This document shows positions 35,360 through 45,494 of a DNA stretch of 64,000 nt, piece after piece. The translations under genes were made by a program, and so were the position numbers. The notes beneath the pieces were generated by a model. That model made no database searches, was not told the DNA's origin, and saw only the letters and a list, made by a program, of their open reading frames with translations. Within the stretch, counting starts at the first letter, position 1; each line of letters starts with the position of its first letter. Origin of the DNA: Massilia sp. YIM B02769 (lineage in GTDB: Bacteria > Pseudomonadota > Gammaproteobacteria > Burkholderiales > Burkholderiaceae_D); the NCBI RefSeq assembly GCF_030411995.1, contig NZ_JASNRC010000008.1:62001-126000 (forward strand), read 5' to 3'.

Positions 35360-35601
35360 GTACGGTGGGGTCATTGATGCCGGGGGCATCAATGACGTGC
35401 CCACGCGGAACGATGATCATTGTTGGAATGCGCCATATCGAAAATGAATGCGGCCTCGCGACGCATCAAAAAGCATATCGCCAACGTTGCCGTCCAAGAT
35501 CGTTGTCGCGGAGCGCGTCATCACGGCAAACACATCAAGGTGACGCACGTAACCGCGTGGGCACGTCATTGATGCCCCCGGCATCAATGACCCCACCGTA
35601 C
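35360..35601. repeat. REPIN-like inverted pair with 49-bp perfect arms
   Basis: Left arm 35360-35408 and right arm 35553-35601 are exact reverse complements over 49 bp. Each arm is itself a palindrome: the family frame (GTACGGTGG...CCACGCGG) has been enlarged by the insert GTCATTGATGCC/GGGCATCAATGAC. The left interior flank AACGATGATCATTGTTGG matches that of other pairs. Confidence 0.8.
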
Positions 35602-35645
35602 GGTCGAGGCGGTCGTCCATGCGACGCCAGCAACTGGGATCGGCG

Positions 35646-36575
35646 TTAGTCCAGCTCGGCCAGCACCTTCAAATGCGCCACCACACTCCGCCCCAGCGAC
35701 GACAACTCATACCCCCCCTCCAGGCAGCTCACGATTCTCCCCTGCGCATGCTCCTTCGCTACCGCCATCACCTCGCGCGTGATCCACGCATAATCCGCCT
35801 CGACCAGATTCATGCCGCCCATGTCGTCGTCGCGGTGGGCATCGAAGCCCGCCGAGATGAAGATCATCTGCGGCCGGAACGCGTGCAGCGCCGGCAGCCA
35901 CTGTTCGCGAACCACCTCGCGCACGACGTCGCCGCCGCTGCGCGCCGCCACCGGCACGTTGACGCTGGTGGCCGTGATCGGCTCCGGCTCGGAATACGGA
36001 TAGAAGGGATGCTGGAAGAAGCTCGCCATCAGCACGCGCGGATCGTTGCGGAAGGCGTCGGCAGTCCCGTTGCCGTGGTGGACGTCGAAGTCGACGATCG
36101 CCACCCGCTCCAGGCCATGCACCTCGAGCGCATGGCGCGCCGCGATGGCCACATTGTTGAACAGGCAAAAGCCCATCGGCTCCTTCGGGGTCGCGTGGTG
36201 CCCAGGCGGGCGCACCGAGCAGAAGGCATTCGCGATGCTGCCGGCGATCACCTCGTCGGTGGCGGCAACGGCCGCACCGGCCGCGCGCAGGGCGGCCTGG
36301 TAGCTGGCATGGCACAGGATGGTGTCGGCATCGAGCGGATAGAACTCGCCCTCAAGCGGCACATGGTCGCGCACCAGCGCCAGCGCGCCGGCGCTGTGGT
36401 TGCGCAGGATGGACGCTTCCTCGGCCAGCGGCGCCAGGCGGCGCTCGACCAGGCCGTCGAGCCGCGCCAGGATGAGCTGGTCTTCGATAGCCTGGAGCCG
36501 GTCGGGCGACTCCGGGTGCCAGTCGCCCATGTCGTGACGCAGGCAGTCGGGGTGGCTGTAGATTGCTGTACTCAT
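35646..36575 (-). CDS. Histone deacetylase-family protein (class II type)
   Basis: 309 residues. Zinc and catalytic motifs of the arginase/deacetylase fold are present: the His pair in RPPGHHATP, DFDVHHGNGT with Asp and His ligands, and SAGFDAHRDD with the third ligand. GFCLFNN and the C-terminal LEGGYE are also standard. Bacterial members deacetylate polyamines or other small amides or lysines; which applies here is unknown. It stands alone on the minus strand, divergent from the moxR operon. Confidence 0.9.
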   Translation of the reverse strand: MSTAIYSHPDCLRHDMGDWHPESPDRLQAIEDQLILARLDGLVERRLAPLAEEASILRNHSAGALALVRDHVPLEGEFYPLDADTILCHASYQAALRAAGAAVAATDEVIAGSIANAFCSVRPPGHHATPKEPMGFCLFNNVAIAARHALEVHGLERVAIVDFDVHHGNGTADAFRNDPRVLMASFFQHPFYPYSEPEPITATSVNVPVAARSGGDVVREVVREQWLPALHAFRPQMIFISAGFDAHRDDDMGGMNLVEADYAWITREVMAVAKEHAQGRIVSCLEGGYELSSLGRSVVAHLKVLAELD

Positions 36576-36745
36576 GATGCGCTCGTCACGTGGAACCGGT
36601 AGTCCTGCTCATCCATACACCGGAAATATCCGTTCTCGCATAGAATCATCCGGACGGCCCTCCCCGCGTGGAAGAATAGTTGCCAATATCGCTAATCTAC
36701 CATGCCGCCCGGGCCGTCGCACCATTCGACCATGGGAACCCAAGC

Positions 36746-37666
<921 letters not shown>

Positions 37667-37671
37667 ACGCC

Positions 37672-38688
37672 ATGGCGCAGGCGCAGGCAGAAACCGCGGG
37701 TTCCTTCCTTGGCCGCCTGCGCCGCAAGGCGGGCAGCCGCCTGGTGCGCGAACGCCAGCGAGACAGCGGCGCCCTGCTGCTCGGCCAGCGCCGCATCTAC
37801 ATCCTGCCCACCGGTCCGGGCCTCGGCTTCGGCGCGCTGATCCTGGTGCTGCTGATCGGCTCGATCAACTACAACCTCGGCCTCGGCTACGCCCTGACCT
37901 TCGTCGCCTTGTCCTGCGCCCTGGTCGACATGGTGCTCACCTGGCGCAACCTGGCGCACCTGGCGCTCACGCCGGGCCGCGCCACGAACGTGTTCTCCGG
38001 CCAGGAAGCGCTGTTCGAACTGCAGCTGTCGAACCCGGGGCCGCGCCACCGCTACGCGGTCTGGGTCGACGTCGCCGGCGTGGCCGAACCGCGCCATGTG
38101 GCCGACGTGGCGGCCGGCTCCAGTGCAAGTGTGCGCATCGCCGTGCCGACCGACACCCGCGGCTGGCTGGCGGCGCCGCGCCTGACGCTCAGCACGCGCT
38201 TCCCGCTCGGCCTGTTCCGCGCCTGGGCCTACTGGCATCCGGATGTGAACGGCCTGGTGTATCCCTTTCCCGAAGAAGGCGCGCCGCCGCTGCCGCAGGC
38301 AGCCGGTGGCCGCAGCGACGGCATCGGCCAGGCCGGCAGCGACGATTTCGCCGGCGTGCGCGCCTATCAGCCGGGCGACTCGATGCGGCGCCTGGCCTGG
38401 CGCCAGATCGCGCGCCTCGACCCGAACGACGGCGGCCAGCTCGCCACCAAGCATTTCGAAGGCGGCGCACGCGACGAGCTGGTGCTCGACCTGGCCAGCC
38501 TGCCCACGCAGCTCGACCTGGAAGCGCGCCTGTCGCGCCTGACGCGCTGGGTGCTGGAAGCGGAAAGCCGCGCCCTGCCCTATGCCTTCCGCCTCGGGGC
38601 CGAACACTACAACACCGGCAACGGCGCCGCCCACCAGGCGGCCTGCCTGCGCGCGCTGGCCTTGTACGGACACGGAGGCGCGCCATGA
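37672..38688 (+). CDS. DUF58-domain membrane protein
   Basis: 338 residues. Two close hydrophobic helices (GFGALILVLLIGSINYN and ALTFVALSCALVDMVL) precede a beta-rich section and the DUF58 core GVRAYQPGDSMRRLAWRQIAR. It starts 5 bp after moxR and overlaps the transglutaminase gene as ATGA. It probably forms a membrane complex with those partners; the biochemical role is not established. Confidence 0.9.
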   Translation: MAQAQAETAGSFLGRLRRKAGSRLVRERQRDSGALLLGQRRIYILPTGPGLGFGALILVLLIGSINYNLGLGYALTFVALSCALVDMVLTWRNLAHLALTPGRATNVFSGQEALFELQLSNPGPRHRYAVWVDVAGVAEPRHVADVAAGSSASVRIAVPTDTRGWLAAPRLTLSTRFPLGLFRAWAYWHPDVNGLVYPFPEEGAPPLPQAAGGRSDGIGQAGSDDFAGVRAYQPGDSMRRLAWRQIARLDPNDGGQLATKHFEGGARDELVLDLASLPTQLDLEARLSRLTRWVLEAESRALPYAFRLGAEHYNTGNGAAHQAACLRALALYGHGGAP

Positions 38689-40706
38689 AGCTGACGCGCC
38701 TGGCCAACCTGCCCCGTGACAAGGCCGACACCCTGCTGCTGCTCGCCAGCGCGCTGCTGGTGCTGGCCCCGCACACCCTGCACCTGCCGCTGTGGGTCTC
38801 GCTGCTGTGCGGCGCCACCCTGGCCTGGCGCGCCGCGATCACCCTGCGCGGCAAGCGCATGCCGCCCAGCCTGATCCTGATTCCGTTGGCCGCCGGCGCC
38901 ATGCTGGGCGTGATGCACACCTACCAGACCCTGCTCGGGCGCGATGCCGGCGTTGCCATGCTGGTGCTGCTGGTGGCCTTCAAGATGCTGGAGATGCACG
39001 CGCGGCGCGACCTCTTCGTGGTGGTGTTCCTGTGCTTCTTCCTGGTGCTGACCAACTTCTTCTACGAGCAGGGCATTGTCACGGCGCTGTTGATGTCGCT
39101 CTCGGTGCTGCTGCTGTTCACGGCGCAGATGAGCTTCCAGTTCACCGGCAAGGTGCCGCCGCTGCGCGAGCGCTTCCTGATGAGCGCGCGCATGCTGGGC
39201 CTGGCCGCGCCGGTGGCGCTGGTCCTGTTCTTCCTGTTTCCGCGCATCGAGGGCCCGCTGTGGGGCTTGCCGGGCGACGCCAACGGCGCGCGCTCGGGCC
39301 TGTCCGAGACCATGGCGCCGGGCATGCTGGCGAACCTGGCGCAGTCGCCCGAAACCGCCTTCCGCGTGAAGTTCTTCGGGCCGGTGCCGGAACGCGAGCA
39401 GCTGTACTGGCGCGGCCCGGTGCTGGGCGACTACGACGGCCGCACCTGGACCAGGCTCAGTCCTGCACAGCGCGGCCCGGCCGAGCGCGAGGCGCTCGCG
39501 AACCGGCGCCTGCCGCTGTCGGTGGCGGGCGAACCGCTGCGCTACGAGGTGACGCTGGAGCCGGCCAACAACCGCTGGCTGTTCGCGCTGGAGATGCCGG
39601 AGCGCCTGCCGGCGATGTACGGCAACGCCGCCCAGCTCAGCGGCGAAGTCGAAATGACGACCCTGGCGCCGATCGCCTCGCGCCTGCGCTACCAGGTGGC
39701 CTCCTTCATCCACTACCGCCTGCAGGCCGACGCCTTGCCGCAGGACGCCGACCAGTGGCTGCAGCTGCCCGCCGACAGCAATCCGCGCGCCGTGATGGCC
39801 GGGCTGCAGCTGCGGGCGATTCCCGACCCGGGCCGGCGCATCGAGTCGGTGCTGCGCAGTTTCCGCAGCGAGAACTACGTCTACACCCTGAACCCGCCGC
39901 TGCTGGGGCGCGACGCCGTCGACGGTTTCCTGTACGGCAGCCGCGCCGGCTTCTGCGAGCATTATTCCGGCGCCTTTGTGTTCCTGATGCGCGCCGCAGG
40001 CATTCCGGCGCGCGTGGTCACCGGCTACCAGGGCGGCGAGCTGAATCCCCTCGACGGTTATCTCACCGTGCGCCAGTCCGACGCCCACGCCTGGGCCGAG
40101 GTCTGGCTGGCGCGGCGCGGCTGGGTGCGCATCGACCCGACGGCGGCGGTGGCGCCCGAGCGCGTACAGCGCGGCCTGGAGGGCATCGTGCCGCAGCGTC
40201 CGCCCTTCGGCATCGACGGCCTGGGGCGCTTCATCAATATCGACGGCGAGGCCAATCCCTGGCTGGTGCAGATGCGTTATGCGGTCGGCGCCATGAACAA
40301 CGGCTGGAACCAGTGGGTGCTGAACTACACGCCGCAGCGCCAGCGCGGCATGGTCGAGCAGCTGCAATCGTCGCTGCTCGACTGGCGCTTGCCGGTTTGG
40401 CTAGTCTCTCTGGCAATTGTGTTGCTGCTGGTACGCATCTGGCGCCAGCAGCGCGGGATCGACCCGGTCGATGCGCTATACTCGGCCCTGTGCACGCGCC
40501 TGTCCCGCCTGGGCCTGGCGCGCTCGCCAGACGAAGGTCCGCATGCCTACGCCGAGCGCATAGGCGCGGCCGGCAAGCTGGCCCCGGGCGCACAGGCCGC
40601 CGCGCAGGACTTCCTGCGCCGCTACAGCGCCTGGCGCTATGCACCGCGCCGCGCCGATGCCCAGCTCGCCGCGACACTGAAGCGTTTACTTTCTCAGGTC
40701 AGATGA
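38685..40706 (+). CDS. Transglutaminase-like membrane protein (TgpA family)
   Basis: 673 residues: about six N-terminal membrane helices, a DUF3488-type region, a periplasmic transglutaminase-like domain and one more helix near the C-terminus. The catalytic triad is visible: Cys in SRAGFCEHYSGAF, His in SDAHAWAEVW and Asp in RIDPTAAV. Homologues are essential or envelope-linked in some pseudomonads; the substrate is unknown. It overlaps the genes on both sides by 4 bp (ATGA). Confidence 0.92.
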   Translation: MKLTRLANLPRDKADTLLLLASALLVLAPHTLHLPLWVSLLCGATLAWRAAITLRGKRMPPSLILIPLAAGAMLGVMHTYQTLLGRDAGVAMLVLLVAFKMLEMHARRDLFVVVFLCFFLVLTNFFYEQGIVTALLMSLSVLLLFTAQMSFQFTGKVPPLRERFLMSARMLGLAAPVALVLFFLFPRIEGPLWGLPGDANGARSGLSETMAPGMLANLAQSPETAFRVKFFGPVPEREQLYWRGPVLGDYDGRTWTRLSPAQRGPAEREALANRRLPLSVAGEPLRYEVTLEPANNRWLFALEMPERLPAMYGNAAQLSGEVEMTTLAPIASRLRYQVASFIHYRLQADALPQDADQWLQLPADSNPRAVMAGLQLRAIPDPGRRIESVLRSFRSENYVYTLNPPLLGRDAVDGFLYGSRAGFCEHYSGAFVFLMRAAGIPARVVTGYQGGELNPLDGYLTVRQSDAHAWAEVWLARRGWVRIDPTAAVAPERVQRGLEGIVPQRPPFGIDGLGRFINIDGEANPWLVQMRYAVGAMNNGWNQWVLNYTPQRQRGMVEQLQSSLLDWRLPVWLVSLAIVLLLVRIWRQQRGIDPVDALYSALCTRLSRLGLARSPDEGPHAYAERIGAAGKLAPGAQAAAQDFLRRYSAWRYAPRRADAQLAATLKRLLSQVR

Positions 40707-41887
40707 AACAGTTCGCACCCGCATTCGCCTCCGTATTTGCCGCTCTCCTTCTTGCCGCAGCACCGATCCACCAGGCTGGCGCCGCCGACGGCGGCCAGGC
40801 CGCCAAGGCGCGCGCAACCAAGACCGCCAAGGCCAAGCCCGTTAAAACCAAGGCCAGGAAGACCGCAGCCAGGGCGGTGGCCGCGGCCGCTGTCGCCAAG
40901 TCCATCGACTACAGCGGCGAGCAGGTGAATTTCGCCGAGTGGCAGGCGGTGCGCGACTTTGCCGACGAGATGGTAGCGAAGCACGGTTTCGAGCGGGGCG
41001 AAATGGATACGCTGCTGCGCCAGGTGCGCTTCGTCGAATCGGCGGTGCAGCTGGTGAAACCGGCGCCGCCGGGCAAACCCAAGAACTGGCAAGCCTACAG
41101 CGAGCGCTTCATCGAGCCGATCCGCATCAACGCCGGGGTGCGCTTCTGGAACGAAAACGCCGAGGCCCTGGCGCGCGCCGAGGCCACCTATGGCGTGCCG
41201 GCCGAGATCCTGGTCGGCATCATCGGCGTGGAAACCGTGTACGGCCGCGATACCGGCCGCTTCCGCGTGCTCGACACCCTGACCACCCTCGCCTTTGCCT
41301 ACCCGGAAGCGCCGAACCAGGCGGCCCGCGCCGCCTTCTTCCGCAGCGAGCTGGAAAACGCCCTGCTGCTGGCGCGCCACGAAAGGATCGATCCCTTTAC
41401 CCTGCTCGGCTCGTTTGCCGGCGCGGTCGGCCTGCCGCAGTTCATGCCGGGGAATATCCTGAAGTATGGCGTCGATTTCGATGGCGATGGCCACATCGAT
41501 CTGCGCGGCTCCACGAGCGACGCGATCGGCAGCGTGGCGAACTTCCTGGTCCAGCATGGCTGGAACCCGGCCGACAAGGGTCCGGCCGTGATCCAGGTAT
41601 CGGTGGCGCCGAGCCGCGCCTGGGAGCCGCTGCTGGAGCGCGGCCTGAGCGCCAGCTTGCGTGGCGAGGAATTGCTGGGCGCCGGCGTCACGCCCGACGT
41701 GCCGCTGCCAGCCGACCGCCTGTATGGCCTGGTCGACCTGCAGAATGGCGCCGACCCGACCGAATACTGGGCCGCCAGCGGCAACTTCTTTGCCATCACC
41801 AAGTACAACCGCAGCTATTTCTATGCGATGTCGGTGCTCGACCTGGGGCGTGCGGTACGCGAAGCACGCGCGGATACGGTCTTGTAA
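40703..41887 (+). CDS. mltB: Lytic murein transglycosylase B
   Basis: 394 residues with signal peptide, then a Lys/Ala-rich stretch (about residues 30-66) and the MltB domain. The catalytic Glu lies in GIIGVETVYGRDTGRF. GSFAGAVGLPQFMPGNILKYGVDFD (shown in parts) and the C-terminal ITKYNRSYFYAMSVLDLG are also MltB motifs. It cleaves peptidoglycan glycan strands to 1,6-anhydro products. No lipobox is seen, so it is soluble periplasmic. Overlap with the transglutaminase gene ties wall cleavage to that operon. Confidence 0.92.
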   Translation: MKQFAPAFASVFAALLLAAAPIHQAGAADGGQAAKARATKTAKAKPVKTKARKTAARAVAAAAVAKSIDYSGEQVNFAEWQAVRDFADEMVAKHGFERGEMDTLLRQVRFVESAVQLVKPAPPGKPKNWQAYSERFIEPIRINAGVRFWNENAEALARAEATYGVPAEILVGIIGVETVYGRDTGRFRVLDTLTTLAFAYPEAPNQAARAAFFRSELENALLLARHERIDPFTLLGSFAGAVGLPQFMPGNILKYGVDFDGDGHIDLRGSTSDAIGSVANFLVQHGWNPADKGPAVIQVSVAPSRAWEPLLERGLSASLRGEELLGAGVTPDVPLPADRLYGLVDLQNGADPTEYWAASGNFFAITKYNRSYFYAMSVLDLGRAVREARADTVL

Positions 41888-41954
41888 CGCAAGAAAGTTT
41901 GTAACAGGCTGTAACGGCTTGCCCTTAAGTTTGCTCTAATAAACACATTTTGAC

Positions 41955-41994
41955 TCCGGGTACTCCCCCGGGGTACCCTCGTGTTTTCTTTTCT
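41955..41994 (+). terminator. Probable terminator after mltB
   Basis: GGGTAC-TCCCCCGG-GGTACCC hairpin followed by TCGTGTTTTCTTTTC. Confidence 0.5.
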
Positions 41995-42326
41995 ATACTC
42001 TATGGAAACTTTCTGTAGAGTTGCATACCCCCCATATTCTTGTCATTCAAGCATATCAATTTGAAACGTGCGGCAGGCAAAACCTGTTTCCTTTACACTC
42101 AAGTTTAACGAAAAAACAATTATTTTTTCGGTGAGTTTGTGAGAGAATTGCATTGCGGCTATTGTTGCGACTAGACAACAAACAGAGACTTTACTACCGA
42201 ATTCTATTGCTCATAAGTACTAGACTCAAAAATAGTTGTACAATTGAGTAGATTTTTTCGAAAGACCTTCCGGAATCGAACCGCCGCTAGCGACTTTCCG
42301 TAACCCACATAGGAATTATTGAAATC
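41995..42326 (+). other. AT-rich leader/promoter region of the small HTH gene
   Basis: About 330 bp, visibly far richer in A and T than the surroundings. It contains a near-perfect 22-bp palindrome at 42109-42130 (CGAAAAAAC...TATTTTTTCG), TTGTACAA at about 42236, and several A/T tracts. It resembles an H-NS-type or long regulated leader, or horizontally acquired DNA. No coding region found. Confidence 0.5.
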
Positions 42327-42671
42327 ATGACAAACCAAGTCGGCATTGATATGAACAGCGATGCGGAATCGGATGAACTGCTGCAATACAACCCGAACCG
42401 CCTGCTGGACACCCTGATCGAGAACCTGCGCCTGAAGAACGACGCAGCCCTGTCGCGCGCCCTGGAAGTGGCGCCGCCGGTGATCTCGAAAATCCGTCAC
42501 CACCGCCTGCCGGTCGGGGCTTCGCTGCTGATCCGCATGCACGAAGTCAGCGACCTGTCGATCCGCGACCTGCGCTACCTGATGGGCGATCGCCGCAACA
42601 AGTTCCGCATCAGCGACAAGCAATTCAAACCGAAAGAAGGCGCATCGCCAGCCGGCGGCGACCAGTCGTAA
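42327..42671 (+). CDS. Small helix-turn-helix-like protein
   Basis: 114 residues. The middle (NRLLDTLIENLRLKNDAALS then RALEVAPPVISKIRHHRLPV) has the spacing of a Xre/Cro-type HTH: a helix, LKNDAALSRALEVAPPVISK as the helix-turn-helix, then RHHRLPVGASLLIRMHEVSDL. Polar tails flank it. It is preceded by a TAGGAAT ribosome site and a long AT-rich region. A transcription or post-transcription regulator is likely; the targets are unknown. Confidence 0.75.
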   Translation: MTNQVGIDMNSDAESDELLQYNPNRLLDTLIENLRLKNDAALSRALEVAPPVISKIRHHRLPVGASLLIRMHEVSDLSIRDLRYLMGDRRNKFRISDKQFKPKEGASPAGGDQS

Positions 42672-42740
42672 TCGGGGTTCCGGCCCGGGTGCCGGAGCTT
42701 GCGCAGGATTCGCGGCGGTCGTGTGACCGGAATTTTGTGC

Positions 42741-42777
42741 CAAAAACAAAAGGAGCCTTGCGGCTCCTTTGTTATTT
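42741..42777. terminator. Bidirectional terminator between the HTH gene and cysM
   Basis: AAAGGAGCC-TTGC-GGCTCCTTT is flanked by A-rich sequence on the left and T-rich on the right. It can end the plus-strand HTH transcript and the minus-strand cysM transcript. Confidence 0.8.
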
Positions 42778-42817
42778 CTGCACTGCCGTCTCAAACAAGC
42801 AGGCCGCCATCAGCGGT

Positions 42818-43720
42818 TCAGGCAGGAAATACCCCGGTTGACAGGTAGCGGTCGCCGCGGTCGCAGACAATGAACACGATGGTGGCGTTCTCCACGGTCT
42901 GCGAGATGCGCAGCGCCACTTCGCAGGCGCCGGCGGCCGAGATGCCGCAGAAGATGCCTTCTTCCGCCGCCAGCCGGCGCGCCATCTGCTCGGCCGCGGC
43001 CTGGCTCACGTTTTCCACCTGGTCGACGCGGTTCTTGTCGAAGATCTTCGGCAGGTAGGCTTGCGGCCACTTGCGGATGCCGGGGATCGACGAGCCTTCT
43101 TCCGGCTGGGCGCCGACGATGCGCACGTTCTCGTTCTGTTCCTTCAGGTAGCGCGACACGCCCATGATAGTGCCGGTGGTGCCCATGGCGCTGACGAAGT
43201 GGGTGATGCGGCCTTCGGTATCGCGCCAGATTTCCGGACCCGTGGTGTCGTAGTGGGCCAGCGGATTGTCGGGGTTGCCGAACTGGTCGAGGATGATGCC
43301 CTTGCCGTCCTTTTGCATCTGCTCGGCCATGTCGCGCGCGTATTCCATGCCGCCGGTCTTCGGGGTCAGGATGATCTGGGCGCCGTAGGCCGCCATGCTC
43401 TGGCGGCGCTCGATCGACAAATTGTCGGGCATCAGCAAGACCATCTTGTAGCCGCTGATCGCCGCGGCCATCGCCAGCGCGATGCCGGTGTTGCCCGAGG
43501 TGGCCTCAATGATGGTGTCGCCCTTCTTGATCTGGCCGCGCGCCTCGGCGTGCTTGAGCATCGACATCGCGGCGCGGTCCTTCACCGAACCGGCCGGGTT
43601 GTTGCCCTCCAGCTTGCCGAGAATGATGTTGTTGCGGGCGGCGGCATCCGCGCCAGGCAGGCGCACGAGCTGCACCAATGGGGTGTGTCCGATCGTATCT
43701 TCGATGGTCTTGTAGGCCAT
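42818..43720 (-). CDS. cysM: Cysteine synthase B (O-acetylserine/sulfhydrylase)
   Basis: 300 residues, a PLP enzyme making cysteine from O-acetylserine and sulphide or thiosulphate. The PLP Lys47 is in NPAGSVKDRAA, the substrate loop is EATSGNTGIALA, and the phosphate-binding loop is MGTTGTIMG. The C-terminus CDRGDRYLSTGVF with Asp-Arg-Gly-Asp-Arg is a CysM mark. It is monocistronic between a terminator and a repeat pair. Confidence 0.95.
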   Translation of the reverse strand: MAYKTIEDTIGHTPLVQLVRLPGADAAARNNIILGKLEGNNPAGSVKDRAAMSMLKHAEARGQIKKGDTIIEATSGNTGIALAMAAAISGYKMVLLMPDNLSIERRQSMAAYGAQIILTPKTGGMEYARDMAEQMQKDGKGIILDQFGNPDNPLAHYDTTGPEIWRDTEGRITHFVSAMGTTGTIMGVSRYLKEQNENVRIVGAQPEEGSSIPGIRKWPQAYLPKIFDKNRVDQVENVSQAAAEQMARRLAAEEGIFCGISAAGACEVALRISQTVENATIVFIVCDRGDRYLSTGVFPA

Positions 43721-43821
43721 GTTTGCTCTCTTGCTGTACCTTAAAACACCATTTTAAACCGGGACGCGAACGGACGTACGTTGATGGGCCGGGTGGATTT
43801 GGCTCGTACGGGTTGGACGTT

Positions 43822-43960
43822 GTAGGGTGGGCTCTCGAGCCCACGCGGTCTCATCGCTTGACGAGCGGCACACAGACCGAAGATCGCCAGCGTTCGCATC
43901 ATGTTTAATTTTGTGGAACGCATCGGTACCATACCGCGTGGGCTCAAGAGCCCACCCTAC
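43822..43960. repeat. REPIN-like inverted pair, GGGCTC subtype
   Basis: Left 43822-43848 is GTAGGGTGGGCTC-TCGAGCCCACGCGG and right 43934-43960 its inverse with one loop change. The stem here is GGGCTC/GAGCCC where most pairs have GGGCAC/GTGCCC, and the two ends agree with each other. It ends 10 bp before the M28 peptidase stop. Confidence 0.78.
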
Positions 43961-43969
43961 GTCAAACAA

Positions 43970-45343
43970 TCAGCGCAGCGGTGCCGGGTAGGTCGCCGGG
44001 CTGACGTTGCCATCCTTGTCGATCGTCTGCACGCCGAAGAACACGTTGTCCTTCGACAGCTTGACCGTCGCTTCCGTCACGTTACCGACATACTGCGCCC
44101 CTTCCCACTGCGCCGCCGTGGTATCGCGCCACACGATGCGGTAGCCGGCGACGTCCGGTTCCGGATTCGCGGCCCAGACCAGGGTCGAATCGTTCACCAG
44201 CTTGTCGGTGCGCACCTTGACGTCCTTGGGCGCGCTTGGTGCCAGGGCCAGCGAGGCCAGGGCCGCGGCGTTCACCTTGGCCACCTTGGCCGTGTAGTCG
44301 AAGTCGACGAACTCGACCAGGTCGCCGTACACCTTGCCGTCTTCGGTGCGCAGGTTCTGGTGCTGGTGCGAGAAGTCCTCGTTCGGTTCGGTGAAGCGCA
44401 GCGCCGCATACCCCTGCTCGAGGAATGGCATGTGGTCGCCGCCGCGCAGGTAGCGGTCGTGGCGCTGGATCACGCTGACCTTGAAACCCTTCACATAGCG
44501 CTCGCCCTGCTCCTTCACGTGGCGCGCGAGCTGGCGCGAGATCGAATCGTTCTCGCCGCCGGTGGCCACCAGCTGGCGCACGGCGTCGCTCATTTCCTTG
44601 GTCGCCGGAATGCTCTGGGCGAACAGGCGCACCTGCTTGTTGTCGACGCGGCCGTCGTCGGCGCGCGAGCTGCCGATGATGTCGTTGGTGAACATGCCGG
44701 CCACGTTCAGGTTGTTGGCGCGCGCTTGCTTGGCCCAGTGGCCGGCGCCCAGCAGGCCTTGCTCTTCGGCGGCCACGGCCATGAAGACCAGGGTCGCGTC
44801 GAACTTGTACTTGGCCATCACGCAGGCCATTTCCATGACGGCGGCGGTGCCCGAGGCGTCGTCGTTGGCGCCCGGCGCCTTGCCCTCGGCATCCATCACG
44901 TCGGTATTGCGCGAGTCGTAGTGGCCGCTGACCACGTACAGGCGCTCCTTCGAGGCGTCCTGGGTGCCCGGCAGGGTGGCGACCACGTTGACGATCTCGG
45001 TCGGGCGCGAAATGCGTGCGGAGATCGGGGCGATGTGGCTGTCGAAGCCGACCTGCAGCTTGCCCGCGCCGCAGCGTTCGAGCTCGCTCTTGATCCAGCG
45101 GCGGGCCGCGCCGATGCCGCGCGTGTCCGACACGGTATCGGACATCGTGTGGCGCGTTTCGAAGCTGGCCAGCTTCTTGATGTAGGTCTCGATGCGCTTC
45201 GGCGAGATCTCGGCGACGATCTTGTCGATCTGCGCCTGGTGACGGGTGGTGTCGGGGCCGGAGATGGCGGCAGTTGCGGCGACGGCGGCGCCGCTGGCGA
45301 ACAGACCGGCGACGAGACCGGCAATGATGCGGGCGTGAGGCAT
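43970..45343 (-). CDS. M28-family metallopeptidase with C-terminal fibronectin-type domain
   Basis: 457 residues from the ATG at 45343 (AAGGA upstream) with a signal peptide. Two-zinc site motifs are in order: SGHYDSR, GANDDASGTA, VAAEEQGLLGA, FTNDIIG and GGDHMPFLEQG. The last ~90 residues (SAPKDVKVRTDKLVND to GVQTIDKDGNVSPATYP) look like a fibronectin type III domain. It is probably a secreted aminopeptidase. It sits between cysM and the ComEA-like gene. Confidence 0.9.
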   Translation of the reverse strand: MPHARIIAGLVAGLFASGAAVAATAAISGPDTTRHQAQIDKIVAEISPKRIETYIKKLASFETRHTMSDTVSDTRGIGAARRWIKSELERCGAGKLQVGFDSHIAPISARISRPTEIVNVVATLPGTQDASKERLYVVSGHYDSRNTDVMDAEGKAPGANDDASGTAAVMEMACVMAKYKFDATLVFMAVAAEEQGLLGAGHWAKQARANNLNVAGMFTNDIIGSSRADDGRVDNKQVRLFAQSIPATKEMSDAVRQLVATGGENDSISRQLARHVKEQGERYVKGFKVSVIQRHDRYLRGGDHMPFLEQGYAALRFTEPNEDFSHQHQNLRTEDGKVYGDLVEFVDFDYTAKVAKVNAAALASLALAPSAPKDVKVRTDKLVNDSTLVWAANPEPDVAGYRIVWRDTTAAQWEGAQYVGNVTEATVKLSKDNVFFGVQTIDKDGNVSPATYPAPLR

Positions 45344-45494
45344 GGTTTCCTTCTTATCGTTGCGCTTCAATCAAGCAACACATCTTCTCATGCGGATGCC
45401 CGTGCCTGCAGTCTTTACACGATAAAAAACCTGCCTGGTCGAGTGAGATGCCAACCGCCCATACCGTTTCTGGTACAGGCGGTCATCTCGACAA

